From Ornithinibacillus californiensis (lineage in GTDB: Bacteria; Bacillota; Bacilli; Bacillales; Amphibacillaceae): a stretch of DNA of 64,000 nucleotides. Below the pieces are notes generated by a model that worked only from the letters and a program-made list of their open reading frames with translations, was not told where the DNA came from and did no database searches. Shown in pieces: positions 38,092-46,034 of the stretch (position 1 is its first letter; each line of letters starts with the position of its first letter). The stretch is taken from assembly GCF_001038485.1 (NCBI RefSeq), contig NZ_LDUE01000055.1, forward strand, positions 1-64,000, given 5' to 3'. The translations under genes and the position numbers were made by a program.

Positions 38092-40542
38092 TTGACACAG
38101 TCAGAAAAATTTCTCGATCTTCCATTAGAAGAAGTAATCGGTGATCGATTTGGTAGATATAGTAAATACATCATTCAAGATCGTGCAATTCCTGATGCAC
38201 GAGATGGTTTGAAGCCTGTACAACGAAGAATTCTCTATGCAATGTTTCGAGAAAAAAATGTACATGATAAACATTTTCGTAAATCGGCAAAGACAGTGGG
38301 TACCGTAATTGGTAACTACCATCCACATGGGGATTCTTCGGTCTATGAAGCTATGGTGCGTTTAAGTCAAGACTGGAAGATGCGTAATGTGCTAATAGAA
38401 ATGCACGGAAATAACGGTAGTATGGATGGGGATCCACCAGCTGCAATGCGTTATACAGAAGCAAGACTATCTAAAATATCTTCTGAGTTACTTCGTGATA
38501 TCAACAAAGAAACAGTAGATTTAATGCCAAACTTTGATGATACAGATCACGAGCCCGTTGTATTACCAGCTAAATTCCCGAACTTACTAGTAAATGGATC
38601 AACTGGTATTTCAGCAGGTTATGCTACTGATATACCTCCGCATAATCTAGGGGAAGTAATAGATGGAGTAATTAAACGAATAGACAAACCAGAAACCACA
38701 ACAGAAGAATTAATGAAAGTCATTAAAGGTCCAGATTTTCCAACTGGTGGAATTATTCAAGGTGTCGATGAAATTAAGAAGGCATATGAAACAGGAAAAG
38801 GAAAGATCGTTGTTCGTGGGAGAGCAATAGTTGAGCCAATACGTGGAAACCGTGAACAGATAGTCATTGATGAGATTCCTTTTGAAGTAAATAAAGCATT
38901 ATTAGTTAAAAAGATAGACGAACTTCGTTTTGATCGTAAAGTAGAAGGAATTGCAGAAGTAAGAGATGAGACTGATCGTACAGGACTTCGTATTGTTATC
39001 GAATTGAAAAAAGATGTAAACAGTGAAGGTGTACTTAACTTCCTTTATAAAAATACTGATTTACAAGTTACTTACCATTTCAATATGGTTGCAATTCAAG
39101 ACAGGACTCCTAAATTATTATCTTTAGCTAATATGCTTGATGCGTATATTGGCCATCAAAAAGAAGTTGTAACACGATCTACTAAATTTGATTTGAAACA
39201 GGCTAAAGATCGCTCACATATTGTGGAAGGTCTTATAAAAGCAATTTCTATACTAGACGAACTAGTAGCTACAATCCGAGCTTCTAAGGATAAAGCGGAT
39301 GCTAAAAACAGGATCATTGAGAAATATGGTTTTACCGAGAGACAAGCTGAAGCTATTGTTATGTTACAGCTGTATCGACTAACGAATACGGACGTTACAC
39401 AATTACAAGAAGAAGCAGAAGAATTACGTAAGAAAATAGCTGAATATGAATCGATACTAGCAAGTGAAGAAAAATTACTACAGACAATTAAAAACGACCT
39501 GAAAGAAATGAAAAAACAGTTTTCAGAACGTCGCAGATCTGTAATTGAAGATAAAATTGAGGAATTGAAAATTGATATTGAGGTTACGGTAGCTAGTGAA
39601 GATGTCTTAATTTCCGTTACTAAAGACGGCTATGTAAAACGCACAAGCATCCGTTCCTATGCAGCTTCCAATGGGGAAGATTTTGCCATCAAAGAAGAGG
39701 ACCATTTGGTTAGTTTGATTGAGGCAAATACGACTGACAAAATTCTACTCTTCACGAATAAAGGTAAATATCTCTATATCCCTATTCACGAATTACCAGA
39801 TATTCGATGGAAGGATATTGGACAGCATGTATCCAATATTGTCCCAATTGATAAGGATGAGTATATTATCCATACGATTCCTGTTAGGGAATTCAAAGAA
39901 AATGAATACTTACTATTCTTTACTAAAAATGGTATGGTGAAGCGCAGTGAATTAAAAACTTACGAAGCACAACGCTATTCCAAAGCATTAGTAGCATTAA
40001 ATCTAAAAAAAGATGATGAAGTTGTTAGTGTTTGCCAGACTAAAGGATATTCGGATCTCTTTATTGCCTCTAACAAAGGGTATGGACTTTGGTATCATGA
40101 ATCTGAAGTACCAGTAGTTGGCCAACGTGCTAGTGGTGTTAAAGCAATTCAATTGAAAGATGGCGAATTTGTTGTCGGTGGACAAGTCTTTGATGACTTA
40201 TCAGAACCGTCACTTTTCTTAATAACACAACGAGGCGCATGTAAACGAATGAAATTACGAGAATTTGAGAAGTCTAGCAGGGCTAAGCGTGGTCTAATCA
40301 TGCTAAGAGAGCTTAAATCTAAACCGCATCGTATCGTAGGATTCTTTGCGACATATGAAAATGATACGATAGCTTATACTACTTCCAAAGGGGAAACACA
40401 CCAAGTGTTTCCATTAGAATTACCGAATAGTGACAGATACAGCAATGGCTCATTTGTTATAGATTCTGATAATCAAGGTGAAGTAATTGAAGTATGGAAA
40501 GAAGTAAGTTACGAAAAACCATTTGATCCAACGGTGGAATAA
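38092..40542 (+). CDS. parC: DNA topoisomerase IV subunit A
   Basis: 816-residue breakage-reunion subunit. Catalytic tyrosine Y121 in AMRYTEARLS. The quinolone-determining region HPHGDSSVYEAMVRLSQDW has the usual Ser. The C-terminal beta-pinwheel repeats follow residue 500. TTG start 38092 with GAAGGGGG upstream. No terminator hairpin is seen directly after the stop; the MITE-like element begins 11 bases later. Confidence 0.98.
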   Translation: MTQSEKFLDLPLEEVIGDRFGRYSKYIIQDRAIPDARDGLKPVQRRILYAMFREKNVHDKHFRKSAKTVGTVIGNYHPHGDSSVYEAMVRLSQDWKMRNVLIEMHGNNGSMDGDPPAAMRYTEARLSKISSELLRDINKETVDLMPNFDDTDHEPVVLPAKFPNLLVNGSTGISAGYATDIPPHNLGEVIDGVIKRIDKPETTTEELMKVIKGPDFPTGGIIQGVDEIKKAYETGKGKIVVRGRAIVEPIRGNREQIVIDEIPFEVNKALLVKKIDELRFDRKVEGIAEVRDETDRTGLRIVIELKKDVNSEGVLNFLYKNTDLQVTYHFNMVAIQDRTPKLLSLANMLDAYIGHQKEVVTRSTKFDLKQAKDRSHIVEGLIKAISILDELVATIRASKDKADAKNRIIEKYGFTERQAEAIVMLQLYRLTNTDVTQLQEEAEELRKKIAEYESILASEEKLLQTIKNDLKEMKKQFSERRRSVIEDKIEELKIDIEVTVASEDVLISVTKDGYVKRTSIRSYAASNGEDFAIKEEDHLVSLIEANTTDKILLFTNKGKYLYIPIHELPDIRWKDIGQHVSNIVPIDKDEYIIHTIPVREFKENEYLLFFTKNGMVKRSELKTYEAQRYSKALVALNLKKDDEVVSVCQTKGYSDLFIASNKGYGLWYHESEVPVVGQRASGVKAIQLKDGEFVVGGQVFDDLSEPSLFLITQRGACKRMKLREFEKSSRAKRGLIMLRELKSKPHRIVGFFATYENDTIAYTTSKGETHQVFPLELPNSDRYSNGSFVIDSDNQGEVIEVWKEVSYEKPFDPTVE

Positions 40543-40553
40543 GATAAGCTGTA

Positions 40554-40850
40554 GTTGGGACATAACTCCATCAAAGGCATTAAAAGACGAATAAACACTT
40601 CATTAGCCCCGGAAATATACGGAGACTCCAGTGGGAGGATAGGCTTCGGTGAGACCCCGAGAATGCACCTGCGTCTGCAAGTAACACTACGCAGTAGGCT
40701 TCCTCGGTGCAAGGCAGCAATTGAAGTAAATTCAAGTAGTTGCCTGGCTCACCAGCCGCCCACGGAAAGCGCAGTATATTTCCGGGGCGTGTTATATGCA
40801 CTAATAACAATGTTAGATTTTACATTTGATAGAAATACTTTTGTCTCAAC
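40554..40850. mobile_element. MITE-like repeat with a nested, structured core
   Basis: Imperfect terminal repeats GTTGGGACATA (40554-40564) and TTTGTCTCAAC (40840-40850, 9 of 11 complementary) bound a non-coding core. The core has a perfect 15-base inverted repeat (40606-40620 with 40774-40788). Enclosed in register are stems 40631-40635/40759-40763, 40648-40653/40748-40753, 40657-40661/40703-40707, 40669-40674/40689-40694 and a bulged hairpin 40712-40725/40731-40745. Stretches such as GGTGAGACCCCG and CGCCCACGGAAAGCG resemble a repeat I recall as widespread in Bacillaceae genomes. It also accounts for most of the 374-base gap after parC. Confidence 0.7.
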
Positions 40851-40916
40851 CCCTTTATTTAGAAGTAGAAGTGAACCTTTGTATACCCAATCTTTAGACT
40901 AAGACAAGGAGAAGAC

Positions 40917-41696
40917 ATGTATATAACTACTGCAGGAAGAGTAAATAGTCATCTAGTAGCAAAAGCAAAGCAATTGTCAACAGAATACAATTATCCATAT
41001 TTAGAAAGAAAGGGAAATTCTATAAAAAAACTAAAAGAAAAGTATCAGGATAACATAATTGTTGTTGGTAAAGAACGACTTGTTGTTTCACCTTTCAATA
41101 GTGAGATGGTTATGTTTTTTCATCCGAATCTAGCTTTTATCCGAGCCAAACGTTTATTAAAAGGAGAACTAGATCCACTTGTCTCTGCCGCTAAGCTATC
41201 CAAAGGCATGTCATTTCTAGATTGTACACTAGGTTTAGCCTCCGATAGTGTTGTAGCAAGCCTTGTTGTTGGCCCAAATGGGAAGGTAACAGGGATTGAA
41301 GGGAAAGAACTAGTTTATTTATTAGTCAAAGAGGGTCTATCAACACTCACCACAAAGAATATCGAATTTGATCTTGCTATGAGGAATGTACAGGTTTTAC
41401 ATGAGGAACATTTGAACTTTTTACAAAATACAGAAGACAAATCATATGATGTAGTATATTTTGATCCAATGTTCCAAGAAGGAATAGAGGAATCTTGTGG
41501 GATCAATATTATTAGAGAACAAGCTATCTCATCCGAACTAACGCAGGAAATTTTAACCGAAGCAAAACGAGTGGCGAGAGAAAGAATTGTATTGAAAGAC
41601 CATTGGAAAAGTAAAAGATTTCAAGATTTAGGCTTTACTCAACTAAAGAGAAAATCCTCCTTGTTTCACTATGGAACGTTAGAGTTGTATGATTAA
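40917..41696 (+). CDS. Class I SAM-dependent methyltransferase (RsmJ/YpiP-like)
   Basis: 259-residue putative rRNA/RNA methyltransferase. The SAM-binding motif is FLDCTLGLASDSVVAS, followed by GKVTGIEGKELV. The catalytic-loop motif is VVYFDPMFQ, as in guanine-N2 methyltransferases of the RsmJ group. An N-terminal segment of about 70 residues precedes the fold. Substrate not known. ATG 40917 follows AAGGAGA. Confidence 0.75.
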   Translation: MYITTAGRVNSHLVAKAKQLSTEYNYPYLERKGNSIKKLKEKYQDNIIVVGKERLVVSPFNSEMVMFFHPNLAFIRAKRLLKGELDPLVSAAKLSKGMSFLDCTLGLASDSVVASLVVGPNGKVTGIEGKELVYLLVKEGLSTLTTKNIEFDLAMRNVQVLHEEHLNFLQNTEDKSYDVVYFDPMFQEGIEESCGINIIREQAISSELTQEILTEAKRVARERIVLKDHWKSKRFQDLGFTQLKRKSSLFHYGTLELYD

Positions 41697-41762
41697 ATTT
41701 AACTTTATAAATTATGAAAATTATGATAAGCTAAAATAGTTATTAGGAGAGGAGGGCTTCTA

Positions 41763-42338
41763 ACGAGTTTAAGAGATAAAATTATTCATTCCGCCTTACA
41801 CTTATTCGAAGAAAAAGGCTTTCATGGTGTAACTGTCCATGAAATAGTAGAAAGTACTGGAACCTCTAAAGGAGGCTTCTACCATCACTTTACATCAAAG
41901 GATGAACTTTTATTTGTAATTCATGATACCTTTATTACGTATGTATTAGAGAAAGCTTACATAGCAAAAAACACCTATGACTCTCCAACACAGAAACTAC
42001 AACAAATCATTAAAAGTTTTGTGCAAGTTTTTGATTTGTATAAGCCACATATTTCCGTATTTTACCAAGAACATGTTTATTTAAAAGCGAACTACGAGGA
42101 ATTAATTAAAAAGAAGCGGGATCAATTTAAGGATATTATTATCGATACCATAAGAGAGGGAAAGGCTACTGGAGAATTTCGTGAAGACTTGTCTGAGGAA
42201 ATCACAGGTATGGCCATACTTGGAATGGTAAACTGGACTTATAAATGGTACAAAAAGTCAGGTGAAAAGTCGATTGATGAAATTGGTGATATTTACGTTG
42301 ATTTAATTATGCGTTCTATTGTAAGTCCAAAAATGTAA
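41763..42338 (+). CDS. TetR-family regulator with apparent non-canonical (ACG) start
   Basis: 191-residue TetR-type repressor. The N-terminal helix-turn-helix is intact: LRDKIIHSALHLFEEKGFHGVTVHEIVESTGTSKGGFYHHFTSKDELL. The C-terminal ligand domain follows. No ATG, GTG or TTG occurs in frame before 42021, which is past the whole DNA-binding domain. A strong ribosome sequence AGGAGAGGAGGG ends 7 bases before ACG 41763, and translation from there gives (M)SLRDKII, a normal TetR beginning. The ACG may be a true weak start or an ATG mutated in this strain. It probably controls the acyl-CoA cluster downstream. Confidence 0.75.
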   Translation, partial: TSLRDKIIHSALHLFEEKGFHGVTVHEIVESTGTSKGGFYHHFTSKDELLFVIHDTFITYVLEKAYIAKNTYDSPTQKLQQIIKSFVQVFDLYKPHISVFYQEHVYLKANYEELIKKKRDQFKDIIIDTIREGKATGEFREDLSEEITGMAILGMVNWTYKWYKKSGEKSIDEIGDIYVDLIMRSIVSPKM

Positions 42339-42400
42339 GCGCTATATTTATAGAGTTGAATTAATAGCTTATTACAAAGCTATATTTTTAAGGAATAGAC

Positions 42401-42418
42401 AGACCAACCAGTCGGTCT
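42401..42418. promoter_or_regulatory. TetR-type operator upstream of the acyl-CoA cluster
   Basis: AGACCAACCAGTCGGTCT is an 18-base imperfect palindrome whose half sites match at 7 of 9 positions. It resembles the ACCGACYRGTCGGT operators of TetR regulators. It lies between a possible -10 (TATATT, 42381-42386) and the acyl-CoA dehydrogenase ribosome site. Confidence 0.6.
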
Positions 42419-42440
42419 CGTCATCATAGGAGGGAAATAA

Positions 42441-43583
42441 ATGGATTTTAACTTAACAAAAGAACAAACAATGATTCGTAAAATGGTACGTGATTTCGCA
42501 GAGGAAGTAATTAAACCTAGAACAATAGAGATTGATACAGAAGCAAAATTCCCATTAGATATATTTGAACAAATGGGGGAATTAGGTTTACTTGGAATTC
42601 CATTTCCTGAAGAATATGGAGGGTCTGGTGGTGACACACTATCTTACGCGATTGCTGTAGAAGAGATTGGCCGCGTATGTGGAAGCACCGGGTTAAGCTA
42701 TGCAGCAGCAGTATCATTAGGTGCTAGTCCTATCTATTATTTTGGAACAGAAGAACAAAAACAAAAATACTTAACTCCATTAGCAGAAGGGAAAGCACTA
42801 GGTTCATTCGGTTTAACCGAGCCTAATGCTGGTTCTGATGCTGGAGGTACGAAGACAACAGCTGTTGAAGATGGCGATGATTTTATCATCAATGGGGAAA
42901 AATGTTTTATTACAAATGCTAGCTTTGCTAAAACATTAATTGTTACAGCTGTTACTGGAAAGAACGAGAAAGGTAGAAATATTATTTCTGCAATCATCGT
43001 TCCAACTGATACAGAAGGGGTTACAATTACTAGTAATTACGATAAGATGGGCGTCCGTGGTTCGGATACGGCAGAAATAGTACTAGATAATGTTCGTGTA
43101 CCTAAATCGAATCTACTAGGTGATCCACAAAAGGGATTTAGTCAATTCTTATATACATTGGATGGAGGAAGAATCTCTATCGCTGCTTTAGGATTAGGAA
43201 TCGCGCAAGCCTCACTAGATAAGGCTTTACAATATGCAAAGGAACGTAAACAATTTGGTAAGTCTATATCTAACTTCCAAGCAATTCAGTTCAAGCTTGC
43301 AGATATAGCAATGGAAGTGGAATTATCTAGAAACATGGTATATAAAGCAGCATGGCTAAAGGATAATAATCAACCTTTTACGAAGGAATCTGCTTATGCA
43401 AAACTTTTTGCAACAGAAACTGCCTTCCGTGCAGCCAATCAAGCAATCCAAATCCATGGTGGCTACGGATACATGCGTGAATATGAAGTAGAACGCTATT
43501 TACGTGATGCAAAACTATTAGAAATTGGGGAAGGTACATCTGAGGTTCAACGATTAGTAATTGCTAGACAACTAGGTTGCTAG
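42441..43583 (+). CDS. Acyl-CoA dehydrogenase (YngJ/isovaleryl-CoA type)
   Basis: 380-residue flavoprotein oxidising a short or branched acyl-CoA at alpha-beta. Seen: FGLTEPNAGSDAGG, WITNA-like CFITNASFAK, RKQFGKSISNFQAIQFKLADIA, and the catalytic Glu of LLEIGEGTSEVQRLVIARQ (about residue 364). The neighbours (biotin-dependent carboxylase and hydratase) point to leucine/isovalerate breakdown, as for B. subtilis yngJ. ATG 42441 follows AGGAGGG. Confidence 0.92.
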   Translation: MDFNLTKEQTMIRKMVRDFAEEVIKPRTIEIDTEAKFPLDIFEQMGELGLLGIPFPEEYGGSGGDTLSYAIAVEEIGRVCGSTGLSYAAAVSLGASPIYYFGTEEQKQKYLTPLAEGKALGSFGLTEPNAGSDAGGTKTTAVEDGDDFIINGEKCFITNASFAKTLIVTAVTGKNEKGRNIISAIIVPTDTEGVTITSNYDKMGVRGSDTAEIVLDNVRVPKSNLLGDPQKGFSQFLYTLDGGRISIAALGLGIAQASLDKALQYAKERKQFGKSISNFQAIQFKLADIAMEVELSRNMVYKAAWLKDNNQPFTKESAYAKLFATETAFRAANQAIQIHGGYGYMREYEVERYLRDAKLLEIGEGTSEVQRLVIARQLGC

Positions 43584-43624
43584 GTTTACTGTATATTAGT
43601 TTTTTATTGGTAAGGAGTGAAGAA

Positions 43625-44974
43625 ATGATATCAAGAGTACTAATAGCTAACCGAGGCGAAATTGCTGCTAGAGTAATTCGAACTTGTAAAAAGATGGAGA
43701 TAAAAACTGTAGCTGTTTATTCAGAAGCTGATGCAAGTGCGCCATTTGTTAGTATGGCTGATGAAAGCTATTTACTAGGTCCAGCGCGTGTCAATGAGAG
43801 CTACTTAAATGTAGACAAAATCCTTTCTATCGCAAAAGAAGCAGGAGTTGATGCGATCCATCCTGGATACGGCTTTTTAAGTGAAAGTGGTAGGTTCGCA
43901 GAAAGGTGCGAAGCGGAAGGCATTACTTTTATTGGCCCAACAAGTAAAGTGATGGATATGATGGGAAGTAAAATTGAGGCAAGAAAAGCTATGAAAGTTG
44001 CTAATGTACCGATTGTTCCAGGAACAGAAGAGGCGGTGCCTTCGGCTGAGGAGGCTGTGGCGTTAGCGAGACAGATTGGATATCCTATTATGCTAAAAGC
44101 TTCTGCTGGTGGCGGTGGGATAGGAATGCAAGTTGTGAATAGTGACGATGAGTTACTAAAAGCTTTCCAGAACAATGCTAAGCGAGCAGAGACTTTCTTT
44201 GGTGATGGTGCCATGTTTATGGAGAAAAAAATTGATGATGCAAGACATATTGAGATTCAATTATTGGCAGATAGTCATGGTAATGCAGTACATTTATACG
44301 AACGAGAATGTTCCATCCAAAGAAGAAATCAAAAGGTCATTGAGGAAGCTCCTTCACCATTTATTTCTGAAACTACTAGAACAAAAATGGGTAACGCAGC
44401 AGTCGATGCAGCACTTGCACTAGGATATACGAATGCCGGTACCATTGAATTTCTAGTCGATAAAGATGAGAACTTTTATTTCCTTGAAATGAATACTAGA
44501 ATCCAAGTAGAACATCCAATTACAGAAGAGATTACAGGTATTGACATTGTCGAAGAGCAAATTAATATCGCTAACGGAAAAGAATTATCTTTTAAACAAG
44601 AAGACCTAACCATTAGTGGTCATGCGATTGAAGCTCGAATTTATGCCGAGGATCCGAAAACATTTTTCCCTTCACCAGGACATATCACCACATTTGAAGT
44701 TCCTAGCGGGGAAAATATTAGATTGGAGTCTGCCGTTACGAGTAATTATCAGGTAACTCCATTCTATGATCCGATGATTAGTAAATTAATTGTTAAAGGT
44801 AGTTCAAGAAAAGCAGCAATTGAGTTATTAATAGAAACGTTAACAAATACAAAGGTAGAAGGAATTAAAACGAATGTTCCTCTACTACTAGATATTGCAA
44901 AGCACCCAGCATTTAACTCTGGAAATACAACAACAAAATTTATTGAAGAACATTTTAACTCAATTAAAAAATAA
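43625..44974 (+). CDS. Biotin carboxylase subunit of acyl-CoA carboxylase (YngH-like)
   Basis: 449-residue ATP-grasp biotin carboxylase. ATG 43625 follows TAAGGAG; an extension to 43577 has no ribosome site. Seen: ANRGEIAARVIRTCKKM, HPGYGFLSE, KASAGGGGIGMQ, HIEIQLLAD, ECSIQRRNQKVIEEAPSP and FLEMNTRIQVEHP. The biotin carrier and carboxyltransferase are encoded separately downstream, so this is the three-part form of a methylcrotonyl- or similar acyl-CoA carboxylase. Confidence 0.93.
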   Translation: MISRVLIANRGEIAARVIRTCKKMEIKTVAVYSEADASAPFVSMADESYLLGPARVNESYLNVDKILSIAKEAGVDAIHPGYGFLSESGRFAERCEAEGITFIGPTSKVMDMMGSKIEARKAMKVANVPIVPGTEEAVPSAEEAVALARQIGYPIMLKASAGGGGIGMQVVNSDDELLKAFQNNAKRAETFFGDGAMFMEKKIDDARHIEIQLLADSHGNAVHLYERECSIQRRNQKVIEEAPSPFISETTRTKMGNAAVDAALALGYTNAGTIEFLVDKDENFYFLEMNTRIQVEHPITEEITGIDIVEEQINIANGKELSFKQEDLTISGHAIEARIYAEDPKTFFPSPGHITTFEVPSGENIRLESAVTSNYQVTPFYDPMISKLIVKGSSRKAAIELLIETLTNTKVEGIKTNVPLLLDIAKHPAFNSGNTTTKFIEEHFNSIKK

Positions 44975-44993
44975 CCCTGAGGAGGAGAAATAG

Positions 44994-45209
44994 ATGGAAG
45001 AAGTAAAAGCAATGATGGCTGGTAACGTTTGGAAGATTGTCGTAGCAGTAGGTGACACGGTTGAGGAAGATCAAGATATCGTAATCCTAGAATCAATGAA
45101 AATGGAAATTCCGATTGCTGCTGAGGAATCCGGTATTATAAAAGAAATTAAAGTTGCTGAAGGGGACTTTGTTAACGAAGGCGATGTAATTGCAATTATT
45201 GAGTCCTAA
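44994..45209 (+). CDS. Biotin/lipoyl carrier protein (YngHB-like)
   Basis: 71-residue stand-alone biotinyl domain. The biotinylation motif ESMKME places the target lysine at K36. It shuttles carboxybiotin between the subunits encoded on either side. ATG 44994 follows GAGGAGG. Confidence 0.92.
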   Translation: MEEVKAMMAGNVWKIVVAVGDTVEEDQDIVILESMKMEIPIAAEESGIIKEIKVAEGDFVNEGDVIAIIES

Positions 45210-45233
45210 TATGTGAAATATGGGAGGAATTTT

Positions 45234-46013
45234 ATGTCCTTAGTAGATTTTAAAATAATCGATGGCAATGTAGCCCTCGTTACATTAAATAGACCTGAGG
45301 CTGCTAATGCTATGTCAATAGCATTATTAGATGATTTAAATTCTACAGTACAAGAAATAAACAGCAATAAACAAATAAATTGTGTAATCATTACTGGACA
45401 AGGTGATAAAGCATTTTGTGCAGGTGCCGATTTAAAAGAGCGAAGGGGCATGAATGATGATCAAGTAGTTGATGCTGTCAGGTATATTGGGAAAACAGTA
45501 CGTGCTGTTGAATCTATTAAAGTACCTGTTATTGCCGCTATTAATGGTGTTGCGTTTGGTGGTGGATTAGAGCTCGCTTTAGGCTGTGACATTCGTATTG
45601 CTGCAGATATTGCCAAAATGGGTTTAACTGAGACATCTTTAGCTATTATTCCAGGTGCTGGAGGAACGCAGCGTTTACCACGATTAATTGGGATAGGCCG
45701 TGCGAAACAATTAATTTTTTCTGCAAAAGCAGTCTCTGCAGTAGATGCATTTTCTATAGGGTTAGTAGAAGAAACTATCCCTAAGGAAGAGTTACTAAAT
45801 TATGTAATTGATGTAGCGAAGTCTATAGCCAAGAATGGTCCTATTGCTTTACGTCAGGCTAAAACTGCAATCAATCAAGGGATGCAGTCTGATTTATCAA
45901 CAGGCTTAGAAATTGAACATTTATGCTATAAAGAAACAATTAAAACAAACGATCGTTTGGAAGGGCTTGAAGCATTCAGAGAAAAACGTACTCCGGTATA
46001 TCAAGGTAAATAA
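45234..46013 (+). CDS. Enoyl-CoA hydratase/isomerase (YngF-like, methylglutaconyl-CoA hydratase candidate)
   Basis: 259-residue crotonase. The oxyanion-hole segments KAFCAGADLKE and INGVAFGGGLELALGCDIRIA are intact. The catalytic-Glu region is KMGLTETSLAIIPGAGGTQRLPRLIG. In the B. subtilis yng operon the homologue is thought to hydrate 3-methylglutaconyl-CoA. ATG 45234 follows GGGAGGA; GTG 45213 lies before the ribosome site. Confidence 0.9.
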   Translation: MSLVDFKIIDGNVALVTLNRPEAANAMSIALLDDLNSTVQEINSNKQINCVIITGQGDKAFCAGADLKERRGMNDDQVVDAVRYIGKTVRAVESIKVPVIAAINGVAFGGGLELALGCDIRIAADIAKMGLTETSLAIIPGAGGTQRLPRLIGIGRAKQLIFSAKAVSAVDAFSIGLVEETIPKEELLNYVIDVAKSIAKNGPIALRQAKTAINQGMQSDLSTGLEIEHLCYKETIKTNDRLEGLEAFREKRTPVYQGK

Positions 46014-46034
46014 ACTAGCAAGGAGGTAATACAA

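Noticed and set aside
40555-40902. Open frame of 115 codons on the plus strand after parC
   Set aside because: It runs through the inverted repeats of the MITE-like element, has no ribosome site and no recognisable protein features.
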